Below, piece after piece: positions 9,382 to 17,071 of a DNA stretch of 53,027 nt (its first letter is position 1; each line of letters starts with the position of its first letter). The position numbers and the translations under genes are program-made. Where the stretch lies: positions 1 to 53,027 of the forward strand of contig NZ_JAFWOM010000101.1 of NCBI RefSeq assembly GCF_017545445.1. The letters run 5' to 3'. The notes below the pieces were generated by a model that had not been told where the DNA came from, did no database searches, and saw only the letters and a list, made by a program, of their open reading frames with translations. The DNA is from Fibrobacter sp. (GTDB lineage Bacteria; Fibrobacterota; Fibrobacteria; Fibrobacterales; Fibrobacteraceae).

Positions 9382-10305
9382 TTATTCATGAATGACAGCG
9401 TTTGCAACCTTCTGGTTCGCAACATTCACGCCCGCCCAAAGAATCGCATCGCTCACTTCGGAATTTTCGACGACGCAGTTATCGCCAACCGACACGTTCG
9501 GACCGATCTTAGAATTCTTGATAACCACGTTCTTGCCGATGTGGCACGGCATGACAATTTCGGAGCCTTCGAACTGCTGAGAAACCGGCTTTGCGGTACG
9601 CTGGAGAACATGGGCGTTCGTTTCGAGCAAAGTTTCGACAAGACCACAATCCAGCCACTTTTCGACCGGGGCCGTACGGAACTTGCATCCAGCTTGAATC
9701 ATGCGTTCCAAAGCATCCGTCAACTGGAACTCGCCCTTCGTGCGGATGTCGTTCTTCATGAGGTAGTCCAAAGATTCCTTGAGAGCCTTGACATCCTTGA
9801 TGTAATAGATGCCGACAATCGCTTCGTCCGAAACAAACTCCTGCGGTTTTTCCACAAGACGTTCAATAAGCCCATCCGCTCCCTTCACAGCAACGCCAAA
9901 ACGCTTAGGATCCGCCACCTTGAAAGTATAAAGAACGTTTTCCGTAGCATTTTCCAAAAGGGACAAATCAGCCTCGAACAGCGTATCACCCAAAATAATC
10001 AAAAGCGGTTCATCATCGTTTACATACGGAAGAGCAAGGCTAATAGCCTCCCCCAGCCCCTGCGGATTGGCCTGAACAACAGTGCGGACGTTCCCCCATT
10101 CCGTTTTTTGCTTCAAATACTCATCAACAACGGAAGCCTTGTAACCCGTAATAAAAACAGTCTCGGAAGGTTTCAAAAAAAGGGTATCATCAACAATCCA
10201 ATCAATGATTGTTTTACCAGCCACAGGAAGTAAACACTTAGGAAGATTTTCTGTATATGGACGAAGACGAACTCCATTACCAGCAACAGGAAGAACTATT
10301 TTCAT
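9382..10305 (-). CDS. NDP-sugar pyrophosphorylase-like nucleotidyltransferase with left-handed beta-helix tail
   Basis: This 307-residue protein opens with the nucleotidyltransferase signature LPVAGNGVRLRPYT and PKCLLPVAGK. It continues with the sugar-phosphate/metal segment LIILGDTLFE, EKP and the WLDCG motif, as in glucose-1-phosphate thymidylyl/uridylyltransferases. From about 250 to the end, hexapeptide-like repeats (IGKNVVIKNSKIGPNVSVGDNCVVENSEV) form a short beta-helix like bifunctional or feedback-controlled members. The likely reaction is NTP + sugar-1-phosphate to NDP-sugar for cell-surface glycans. The exact sugar is not determinable. The start has AAAGGGA seven bases upstream. It stands alone, with its own terminator. 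Confidence 0.8.
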   Translation of the reverse strand: MKIVLPVAGNGVRLRPYTENLPKCLLPVAGKTIIDWIVDDTLFLKPSETVFITGYKASVVDEYLKQKTEWGNVRTVVQANPQGLGEAISLALPYVNDDEPLLIILGDTLFEADLSLLENATENVLYTFKVADPKRFGVAVKGADGLIERLVEKPQEFVSDEAIVGIYYIKDVKALKESLDYLMKNDIRTKGEFQLTDALERMIQAGCKFRTAPVEKWLDCGLVETLLETNAHVLQRTAKPVSQQFEGSEIVMPCHIGKNVVIKNSKIGPNVSVGDNCVVENSEVSDAILWAGVNVANQKVANAVIHE

Positions 10306-10473
10306 TTAAAATCCCTTTTTTGAGTAAATTCTTCAAACACCCTTACAATTATCTAAAAGATAAAAAATTTTTAATCAAAAAAAAGTATTTGTACTGAATT
10401 CGATGGATTTTTACTTTACAATGTTTTCTAAATCACGTTTTCTCAACCAGTTAGCACACCACCCCTGAAGCAA
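10306..10473. other. Gene-free AT-rich spacer
   Basis: Promoter region of the nucleotidyltransferase, without recognisable gene. The full stretch 10306-10908 contains only the two tRNA genes and their terminator. Confidence 0.5.
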
Positions 10474-10505
10474 ATAAAAAAACTCCACCTTTTCAGATGG
10501 AGTTT
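10474..10505 (-). terminator. Terminator of the tRNA-Lys transcript
   Basis: On the minus strand, stem AACTCCATCT/AGGTGGAGTT (one mismatch) with a short A-rich loop is followed by a T run. It starts three bases after the 3' end of the first tRNA-Lys gene. Confidence 0.85.
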
Positions 10506-10507
10506 AG

Positions 10508-10580
<73 letters not shown>

Positions 10581-10709
10581 AAAAATCTGGTCGCCTTTCA
10601 GCTATGTCTTTGCAAAAATCAAAAGTCGCAGTTTCAAAGTTCGTTGGACGCTTAGCTTTGCCTGACGCTTTTGTATTTGCAGCACCTCGCCTTGCGGTTG
10701 AGTGCTTAG

Positions 10710-10782
<73 letters not shown>

Positions 10783-10908
10783 ATAGTCGCTTTGGACGCG
10801 CTCAATTTTAGAAATATCTGAATAAATTGGCAAGGGGGAAAAGAAATTTTTTTCTTTTTTTTGAAACAAAGCATGGAATTCAAAAATCTAAGTTCTATAT
10901 TCTTGCTC

Positions 10909-11808
10909 ATGAGCATTAATTCCAATCGTCTGGACGCATTCCTTTCGCACTTGGGTGTAGAACGCAACCTCTCCCCGGTAACAATCCAAAGTTACCAGGA
11001 AGACCTGCGGCATTTTATTGCATGGCTAGACGACAATGGAATCGACCTCAAGGACTTGAAGCCCGAAAAGCTGGACGACTTTTTGACGCTCACCGCCGGG
11101 CAGGAGGAATACTCCCCCACGTCGGTCGCAAGGCATTTTTCGAGCTTGCGCGGGTTCCTCAAGTACATGCAGAACCAGGGCGAATACGACTACAGCACGG
11201 AATCCATGCTTGCAACACCAAAGCTAGGGCATTACCTTCCGCAGTACCTGACCCGCGAAGAAGTGGATAGCGTTTTCGAGAGTGCCGCAAACGGCAAGAA
11301 CCCACTTCGCGACACAGCTTTGTTCGAACTGATGTACAGCGGCGGGCTGCGAATTTCGGAAGCACTCGGAATCAAACTTTCGCAAATCGACCTCGACAAC
11401 GAATGGCTTACGCCGATTGGCAAGGGCAACAAGCAACGCCTCGTGCCGCTCGGCAGCAAGGCGAAAGAAAATCTCCGTGCATGGATTCAAGAAGGCCGCC
11501 CGCTCACGCATCCAGTTACAGACAACATCATTCTAAACGCACACGGCAAGCCGATGAGCCGCATGGGTGCATGGAAAATCGTGCAACTACATACAATGCA
11601 CTTGAGCAAGCAAGTTTCGCCGCACACGTTCCGCCATAGCTTTGCCACGCACTGCCTTGAAGCGGGCATGGACTTGCGCGTTTTGCAAGAACTGCTCGGC
11701 CATGCCGACATCAGCACCACGCAAATTTATACGCACATCGACAAAGAATTCATCAAGCGGGAACACCGAGAACATCACCCGAGGGAGAGAGTAGTGGTTA
11801 GTGATTAG
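10909..11808 (+). CDS. xerD: Tyrosine recombinase XerC/XerD family
   Basis: This 299-residue site-specific recombinase probably resolves chromosome dimers. The N-terminal SAM-like core-binding domain (about 5-92) begins LDAFLSHLGVERNLSPVTIQSY. The catalytic domain has R148 (SGGLRISEAL), K172 (IGKGNKQR), H239-x-x-R242 (HTFRHSFATH), H265 (LLGHADISTTQIYTH) and nucleophile Y274. Length fits XerC/D when the ATG at 10909 is used; longer frames back to 10861 lack a ribosome site and homology. XerC versus XerD cannot be separated with confidence. The last five codons (VVVSD) and the stop lie inside a heptamer array, which has therefore replaced or extended the native C-terminus. Confidence 0.85.
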   Translation: MSINSNRLDAFLSHLGVERNLSPVTIQSYQEDLRHFIAWLDDNGIDLKDLKPEKLDDFLTLTAGQEEYSPTSVARHFSSLRGFLKYMQNQGEYDYSTESMLATPKLGHYLPQYLTREEVDSVFESAANGKNPLRDTALFELMYSGGLRISEALGIKLSQIDLDNEWLTPIGKGNKQRLVPLGSKAKENLRAWIQEGRPLTHPVTDNIILNAHGKPMSRMGAWKIVQLHTMHLSKQVSPHTFRHSFATHCLEAGMDLRVLQELLGHADISTTQIYTHIDKEFIKREHREHHPRERVVVSD

Positions 11809-11840
11809 TGGTTAGTGGCTAGGGATTAGGGACGAGAGAT
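11792..11840 (+). repeat. Heptamer array over the xerD stop codon, seven units
   Basis: The array has exact 7-base register: TAGTGGT, TAGTGAT, TAGTGGT, TAGTGGC, TAGGGAT, TAGGGAC, GAGAGAT. The TAG of the third unit (11806-11808) is the xerD stop. Confidence 0.85.
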
Positions 11841-11914
11841 TAAAGTTCTTGGATTTTATCGCATCTACGATGCTCCAAAATGACAGTTGTAACAAAGAAC
11901 CTCGAACAAAACAA

Positions 11915-11977
11915 CCAATGACCAGTAGCCAATGACCATTGACTATTGACTAACAACTATTAACCAATAACCACCAT
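11915..11977 (-). repeat. Heptamer array in opposite orientation, nine units
   Basis: Plus-strand units start CCAATGA, CCAGTAG, CCAATGA, CCATTGA, CTATTGA, CTAACAA, all in 7-base register. On the minus strand these read as TCATTGG-type units. Together with 11792-11840 it forms an inverted pair in the xerD-yrdC spacer. Confidence 0.85.
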
Positions 11978-12044
11978 CCAAAATTTTATATATTTTCGGG
12001 TCAAAACGCTTGAAGCAATTCAAATAACAAGCAAAGCGACCAAT

Positions 12045-12632
12045 ATGCGAATCGAAGTTCATCCAGAAAACCCGCAAGCACGCATCGTAAAGCAAGCCGC
12101 CGAGATTCTCGAAGACGACGGTCTTGTACTCTACCCCACCGAATCCGGTTACGCCATAGGCTGCAACGCGGAATCCCCCAAGGCAATCCACAAGCTTTAC
12201 GCCCTCAAGAAGCCCATGAAAAAATTCTTCATGGCACTCATCGTTCCCGACATCCGGTTCGCGACCGGCTACGCCCACGTGAGCAACTTTGCGTTCAGCA
12301 TCATCAAGCAGCGCGTTCCTGGGCCATACACCTTCATTCTCCCTGCCGATCCGCACATTGCGCGTAAACTCGACGTAAAACGCCCGGAAATCGGCATCCG
12401 CATTCCGACGCACCCGTTTTTTAAAGAGCTCTTCCAGCACTTCGACAAGCCCATCCTCAGCACAGCCGCCAAGCTCAGCGACGAGGACATGTACGAAACG
12501 GACGACATCTGGAAAACGTTCCAGCATTCTGTTGACATGATGGTCGATTGCGGCAACATCGAAATCAACCCGACGAACATCGTAAGCCTCGTCGGCGATT
12601 CCATCGACGTTATCCGTGGCGAACTGATTTAG
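12045..12632 (+). CDS. YrdC/Sua5/YciO family protein (YciO-like)
   Basis: This 195-residue single-domain protein has the fold's nucleotide/threonylcarbamoyl-AMP site. The GLVLYPTESGYAIGCNAES strand matches the PTDTVYGLG-type motif, and KKPMKKFFMAL matches KRP..KPL. GPYTFILPA, GIRIP and ILSTAAKLSDE correspond to the remaining conserved blocks. Substitutions (TESGYAIG for TDTxYGLG, KFFMALI) resemble YciO more than TsaC/Sua5, so participation in tRNA t6A synthesis is possible but not certain. There is no C-terminal Sua5 domain. The gene lies downstream of xerD across a repeat-filled spacer and ends before a bidirectional hairpin. Confidence 0.8.
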   Translation: MRIEVHPENPQARIVKQAAEILEDDGLVLYPTESGYAIGCNAESPKAIHKLYALKKPMKKFFMALIVPDIRFATGYAHVSNFAFSIIKQRVPGPYTFILPADPHIARKLDVKRPEIGIRIPTHPFFKELFQHFDKPILSTAAKLSDEDMYETDDIWKTFQHSVDMMVDCGNIEINPTNIVSLVGDSIDVIRGELI

Positions 12633-12678
12633 AAAACGCTACAATAGAGGCACCCGCTCGATAGCGGGCACAACAAAG

Positions 12679-12719
12679 AAAAGGGCCGCCGCAAGCAATT
12701 ACGCATGGGCGACCCTTTT
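12679..12719. terminator. Bidirectional terminator-like hairpin
   Basis: AAAAGGG/CCCTTTT arms plus an inner CGCC/GGCG stem flank a 16-base loop. It could end the YrdC transcript on plus and the tRNA-Arg transcript on minus. Confidence 0.6.
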
Positions 12720-12723
12720 GCTA

Positions 12724-12796
12724 TACCCGGTTCGCGAGTCGAACGCGAGTTTAATCCTTAGGAGGGACTCGTTCTATCCATCTGAACTAACCAGGC
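12724..12796 (-). tRNA. tRNA-Arg (anticodon CCT)
   Basis: A 73-base cloverleaf with acceptor GCCTGGT/ACCGGGT (two wobbles), D arm GTTC/GAAC, anticodon stem AGTCC/GGATT, loop CTCCTAA and T arm TCGCG TTCGACT CGCGA. The discriminator is A. It reads AGG. Confidence 0.93.
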
Positions 12797-12826
12797 TTTT
12801 TAGCGCAAGCAAATATAACAAAATAC

Positions 12827-15046
12827 TTAATTTTTTTCAACCGGCGGTTCAGTTTCGGATGCAAGCCTCGTTCTCGCATCGTACAGGCTTCTGGAAATGT
12901 GCGTAAACGCTTCCACCACGACCGGGTCAAAATGCGTTCCCGCACCGCCGGTAATAATGTCCATCGCCTTTTCGTAGCTAAAGCCCTTCTTATAGACGCG
13001 TTCAGCAATCAAAGCGTCGAATACGTCGGCCACTGCCATGATTCTTGCGGACAAAGGAATTTCTTCGCCCTTGAGGCGATTCGGATAACCGGAGCCATCC
13101 CACTTTTCATGATGGAAGCTAGCCATTTCGATGGATTCGTTCAAGTAGTTGGCATCGAACGTATCGCCAGCATCTTCCACCATCTTCTTAAGGATTTTGC
13201 CGCCTTCTGTCGTATGGCTTTTCATGATGGCAAATTCTTCGTCCGTCAGCTTGCCGTTTTTGTTCAAAATCAAGTCTGACACGGCAATCTTTCCGATGTC
13301 ATGGAGCGGGGCCGCCTGTTTAAGCTTGTGGACATAAGCGTCATTCAACACGCCCTTGAACTTGCCTTCTTTCTGCAATTCCTTCGCAATCGCTTCCACG
13401 TATTCAGCGGTCTTTTTAATGTGATCGCCCGTGCTCTTGTCGCGAGCTTCGACCATTTCCGCAAATTCCATAATGATGACCTCTTGCATACGCTGGATTC
13501 GGTCATTCTGCTCGTGCACTTGATGGATAAAGTTGTACGTATCGCGAGTCATATCGCAGAAGTATTCGTACAGTTGCCCGATTTCGTCGTTCGACTTAAT
13601 ATCAAGTTCTTTTACCTTTTCGACAGCATCGCGGATTCGGGTTAAATTAACATTCCCCATTTCGAATGCAAACGTAGCCCGCATCGTTTCGCCTGCAATT
13701 TTCATGGTCGCAAACGACATCTTGTTCACAGGAATCACAATGTTGCGTTTCATCAGTTCAATAACAATCATCATGATGATAATCGAAAGCCCAAAGAACA
13801 GCGAGAGCAACTTGATAAAGAACATCGCCTCGTCGCGAACGATTGATTCCATGGAAATGTCCGCCGCCACGTATGCTACCGTTTTCCCGGCAGCATTCTT
13901 GAGAGGCCTATAGACAGTCAAAAGCCAACCAAACTGGTCGTCCGAAATAATCGGTTCGATTTCTTCGCCCGCCAAAAGATTAGGCAGATACGGTTCAAAA
14001 GACGGGTCAAAATCAATCCTATCCCCAGGAGATCCACCCGGTTCGCCATCGGTATCCAAGTCAAAGACGACATGGCAACCATCCTCTAATATTTTATAAA
14101 CATAAAGGAACTTTGTCTGAGAAAAGCTTTCTCGAACATCTTCAAGCACATCCCTCACACGGCTATACCCTTCGACCTCGAACCCCCGTGCAATATAGTC
14201 ATCGACCTTTTCGGCATCAATGGCAATAGACGCGGCCTTGGTTACGCCTTGCGCGATACTTATAAAGTTATTGATGGAATTGCTGCGATAAAGGAGAAAT
14301 CCGATTGTACTTGCAAGTCCGCCCAAAAGCACCTCAGCAACGATTACCATCATCACCACTTTGTTCAACAGCGGATTTCGGACTGTCTTTTTTTCATACG
14401 GATTGTTGTGCTTGAAATAGCTGTCTTTCAGCTTTTCCTTGTACGCTTTTGGAATAAAGCGGAATATCAAAGCAGAAAGCAGCACAATAGCGCTCTTGTC
14501 AAATATGTCAATGACAATATCGGCAACAAATTGCGACGTAAAACGGTCCCAGTGCATAACATCATGGAACGCTATCGCAAACGGAGCCGAGATTCCTTCG
14601 CCAAAATTAAATCCGTACAAAGCGTATGTGAAAATGGAACCCAGACCGCCGCCAATCAAAGCTAACACAAGAATGACGATGAGCAACTTCCAAATGCGTT
14701 TGAAGAACCCACGACGGTACATATAAGTTGCAGTCGTTGCGATAAAGATGCTCAGAACGCCGTAATACATAGCTACAGGCTCTTGGGTGATGCCGTTGTA
14801 CGCATTCACGCCAAAACCCACAATTACAGAAGGCAGATACCCACCAAGCATGGCGGTCAGCACGGTCCCCAGGCAATCCAAATAAAGCGGAACGCCAAAT
14901 TCCAGCCTTAACTGTGCCGGAATTACGTTCAAAAGAAGCCCGATTACAATCAACAGAATCACGTTTTTTGAACGCGACCAAAATACAGTAAACCACCTTA
15001 AGGCTTTCCGCAGTGCAGACCTAATCTCAGAAACATACATTCTCAT
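12827..15046 (-). CDS. Membrane HD-GYP domain protein (probable cyclic di-GMP phosphodiesterase)
   Basis: This 739-residue signalling protein starts with about six membrane helices (residues 20-220), then a further helix near 235. An extracytoplasmic double-Cache-like sensor region follows (about 250-395, DGRIDFDPSF...TVAYVAADIS), then another helix (about 405-430) and a HAMP-like connector. The C-terminal HD-GYP domain has HDIGK (H582, D583), HHEKWDGSGYP (GYP 653-655) and ARIMAVADVFDAL. All metal and GYP residues are present, so hydrolysis of cyclic di-GMP is expected. The start ATG (15044-15046) follows GGAG by 10 bases, and a TTG two codons upstream is less likely. The right-hand spacer carries a heptamer array. 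Confidence 0.85.
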   Translation of the reverse strand: MRMYVSEIRSALRKALRWFTVFWSRSKNVILLIVIGLLLNVIPAQLRLEFGVPLYLDCLGTVLTAMLGGYLPSVIVGFGVNAYNGITQEPVAMYYGVLSIFIATTATYMYRRGFFKRIWKLLIVILVLALIGGGLGSIFTYALYGFNFGEGISAPFAIAFHDVMHWDRFTSQFVADIVIDIFDKSAIVLLSALIFRFIPKAYKEKLKDSYFKHNNPYEKKTVRNPLLNKVVMMVIVAEVLLGGLASTIGFLLYRSNSINNFISIAQGVTKAASIAIDAEKVDDYIARGFEVEGYSRVRDVLEDVRESFSQTKFLYVYKILEDGCHVVFDLDTDGEPGGSPGDRIDFDPSFEPYLPNLLAGEEIEPIISDDQFGWLLTVYRPLKNAAGKTVAYVAADISMESIVRDEAMFFIKLLSLFFGLSIIIMMIVIELMKRNIVIPVNKMSFATMKIAGETMRATFAFEMGNVNLTRIRDAVEKVKELDIKSNDEIGQLYEYFCDMTRDTYNFIHQVHEQNDRIQRMQEVIIMEFAEMVEARDKSTGDHIKKTAEYVEAIAKELQKEGKFKGVLNDAYVHKLKQAAPLHDIGKIAVSDLILNKNGKLTDEEFAIMKSHTTEGGKILKKMVEDAGDTFDANYLNESIEMASFHHEKWDGSGYPNRLKGEEIPLSARIMAVADVFDALIAERVYKKGFSYEKAMDIITGGAGTHFDPVVVEAFTHISRSLYDARTRLASETEPPVEKN

Positions 15047-15136
15047 ACCCAATTTACTCCATATTTCTTACATAAAATAAATAAAAAAATTGCAATTTAT
15101 ACGCTAAGCTTGAAAAAAAGAGAGTAAAAAGGGATG

Positions 15137-15199
15137 TTTGGTCATTAGTCATTAGTCATTGGTTATTAGTCAATAGTTATTGGTTATTGGTTGTTGGTC
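15137..15199 (+). repeat. Heptamer array, nine units
   Basis: Units in exact register are TTTGGTC, ATTAGTC, ATTAGTC, ATTGGTT, ATTAGTC, AATAGTT, ATTGGTT, ATTGGTT, GTTGGTC. It lies in the 440-base spacer 15047-15486, between the HD-GYP start and the trp leader. Confidence 0.85.
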
Positions 15200-15232
15200 G
15201 TTATTTTTTTTCAAAAATTTTTTTTTGACCCC

Positions 15233-15261
15233 TTGCCAAGGGAATTTTTGTTTGATATTTT
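15233..15261 (+). promoter_or_regulatory. Candidate trp promoter
   Basis: TTGCCA (15233-15238) and TATTTT (15256-15261) are 17 bases apart. An alternative -10 is TATGAT at 15267-15272. Both are weak matches; the assignment is inference. Confidence 0.3.
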
Positions 15262-15294
15262 TGTGATATGATGAATTTCGTAACAAGTGCAACT

Positions 15295-15324
15295 ATGAAT
15301 CGTCGTTGGTGGCGCGGACTCTAA
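15295..15324 (+). CDS. trpL: trp operon leader peptide
   Basis: A nine-codon open frame, MNRRWWRGL, has tandem Trp codons (TGG TGG, 15307-15312). It lies 160 bases upstream of trpE and just before an attenuator hairpin. In-frame ATGs at 15268 and 15271 could extend it to 18 residues. No strong Shine-Dalgarno is visible for any of the starts. Tandem Trp codons in a short frame before a terminator are the classic sensing element for charged tRNA-Trp. A ribosome stalled at the Trp codons would leave 15329-15336 free. One reaching the stop at 15322-15324 would mask it. Confidence 0.85.
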   Translation: MNRRWWRGL

Positions 15325-15328
15325 CATA

Positions 15329-15384
15329 GAGCCCGGTATTTGTTACAAATCACCCAAGATTTTTTAGCAAAGGCTTCCGGACTC
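15329..15384 (+). promoter_or_regulatory. trp antiterminator pairing
   Basis: GAGCCCGG (15329-15336) can pair with CCGGACTC (15377-15384), seven of eight bases, breaking the 5' arm and loop of the terminator. Upstream, GTAACAA (15280-15286) is perfectly complementary to TTGTTAC (15340-15346), giving a competing helix around the leader codons. Confidence 0.65.
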
Positions 15385-15403
15385 ACGGAGGCCTTCCTTT
15401 TTT
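15370..15403 (+). terminator. trp attenuator terminator
   Basis: The 10-bp stem AAGGCTTCCG/CGGAGGCCTT (one G-T wobble) has a six-base loop and is followed by CCTTTTTT. It lies 84 bases before the trpE start and so must regulate read-through. Confidence 0.85.
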
Positions 15404-15486
15404 CCAAAAATTGACGAAATCCTCCGGGATAAAAAAGTCTTTGCAGAACCTGAAAAGGCAAACGAATTTTAAACCAGAGGATAAAC

Positions 15487-16941
15487 ATGACGAACTCGTC
15501 CAAGATTAATCACATTACTCAACGCCAAGGATACGAACCGCGTACAGACAGCATTTACGTGGCACTTCCCGGTGAACGCTACACCCCGTTTTCGCTCGGC
15601 AAGAAGCTCGGCGCAAAGGCCATCTTCGAATCGGCAAGCTTTGACCACGGTCGCAGCCGCTATTCGACCTTGATGGTCGATGAAGGATTCCGCCTGCGTC
15701 AAAACGAAAAGGACGTGAGCATCATCGTCGATGGCAAGGAAAGCGTCTTTTTGAAAGAAGGCGAAGGAGATATCTTGGATGCGCTTCTGTTGATTTCTGC
15801 CGAAAACACCGTGCCGCCTAACCAGATTCCGATTCCGTCTTCGGGCGTGGGCTATCTCGGCTACGAATTCTGCGCCCGTTGCGATACGATTCGCCTTGCA
15901 CCGCAGGTCGATGAGCTCAACATTCCCGAAGCTGAATTTTTGATTGGCCACATCTACATTGTGTTCGACCACTTCACCGAAAAGCTTCACTTGTTCGCAC
16001 TGAACTACGAAGAACATAAAATCGACTTGAAGGCAGCGATTGAAAAGGTTAAAGCTCGCCTCGCCGACCTCGATTTTAGCTATCTCGCCCCCGAAAAGCA
16101 GTACAGCAAGGGAATCACGATGACCGACCTCGAACAGTCCCGCAAGGAATACGTGGAAAAAGTCGCCGCCTTGCAGAAGCACATTGTGGCAGGCAATATC
16201 GTTCAGGCAGTCCCGTCTCGCCGTATCCAGTTCGCAAGCGATATCGAAGCACTCGACATTTACCGCCGTCTCCGCACGGTGAACCCGTCTCCGTACATGT
16301 TCTTCCTCGATTACGGCACGCACCAGTTCATCGGAGCATCTCCGGAAAGCTTGATCCGCGTGCGTGAAGGCATTGCCACCATCCACCCGATTGCAGGCAC
16401 CCGCCGCCGTGGCAAGGATGACGCAGAAGACGAAGCCTTGATGAAGAACTTGAAGGGCGACCCGAAGGAACGCGCCGAACATTTGATGCTCGTGGATTTG
16501 GCCCGTAACGACCTTGGCCGCGTCTGCGAAGCCGGTACAGTGGAAACGACCAAGTACATGGAATGCGAAAAGTTCAGCCACGTGATTCATTTGGTTTCTG
16601 ACGTGCAAGGCAAGGTGGCACACGGCAAGAAGGCGATTGAAGTTTTGCGCTCCAGCTTCCCGGCAGGCACGGTGAGCGGCGCTCCGAAAATCAGCGCGAT
16701 TGAAATTCTTTCTGGACTTGAAAAGGTCAAGCGTCGTTTTTACGCAGGTGCAGTGGGCTACATCGAATCCGACGGCGATTTGGATTTCTGCATCGCCATC
16801 CGTTGCTGCTTGAAGCAGGGCAAGACGATTAGCTTGCAGGCCGGTGGCGGCATTGTCGCGGCCAGCAACGCTGACCGCGAATTTGAAGAAACGAATGAAA
16901 AGCTCGGAGCCGTGCGAGCAGTACTGGAGGGGGAAAATTAG
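15487..16941 (+). CDS. trpE: Anthranilate synthase component I
   Basis: This 484-residue enzyme makes anthranilate from chorismate with the TrpG amidotransferase, the first step of Trp synthesis. The N-terminal domain holds the Trp-binding LxExAS-type motif (IFESASFD, about 32-39). The C-terminal chorismate-binding domain is complete: IVQAVPSRR, PSPYMFFLDYG, IGASPESLIRV, HPIAGTRRRG, HLMLVDLARNDLGRV, SSFPAGTVSGAPKISA and LQAGGGIVAASN. The LLES-type sensor serine suggests feedback inhibition by Trp. The start is supported by GAGGA upstream. It is the first gene after the attenuator. The stop TAG abuts a heptamer array that separates it from trpGD. Confidence 0.95.
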   Translation: MTNSSKINHITQRQGYEPRTDSIYVALPGERYTPFSLGKKLGAKAIFESASFDHGRSRYSTLMVDEGFRLRQNEKDVSIIVDGKESVFLKEGEGDILDALLLISAENTVPPNQIPIPSSGVGYLGYEFCARCDTIRLAPQVDELNIPEAEFLIGHIYIVFDHFTEKLHLFALNYEEHKIDLKAAIEKVKARLADLDFSYLAPEKQYSKGITMTDLEQSRKEYVEKVAALQKHIVAGNIVQAVPSRRIQFASDIEALDIYRRLRTVNPSPYMFFLDYGTHQFIGASPESLIRVREGIATIHPIAGTRRRGKDDAEDEALMKNLKGDPKERAEHLMLVDLARNDLGRVCEAGTVETTKYMECEKFSHVIHLVSDVQGKVAHGKKAIEVLRSSFPAGTVSGAPKISAIEILSGLEKVKRRFYAGAVGYIESDGDLDFCIAIRCCLKQGKTISLQAGGGIVAASNADREFEETNEKLGAVRAVLEGEN

Positions 16942-17059
16942 TAGACAGTAGGCAGTAGGAAGTAGACAGTTTAAAATTAGGCGGCTACGCCGCGATTATA
17001 TCACTTCCGACTTCCTACTTCTAACTTCCTACTGTAAAACAACACCTAATCACTAACCA
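16941..17059. repeat. Inverted pair of heptamer arrays between trpE and trpGD
   Basis: The left arm (16941-16968) has units GTAGACA, GTAGGCA, GTAGGAA, GTAGACA. The right arm (17004-17038) has CTTCCGA, CTTCCTA, CTTCTAA, CTTCCTA, its reverse complement type. Between them is a GCGGC/GCCGC hairpin. A second run, CTAATCA and CTAACCA (17046-17059), comes within 12 bases of the trpGD start. Confidence 0.85.
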
Positions 17060-17071
17060 CTGAGTTTTACT

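Noticed and set aside
11915..11977. CRISPR array
   Set aside because: Units are only 7 bases with no spacers, and no cas gene is present anywhere in the window.
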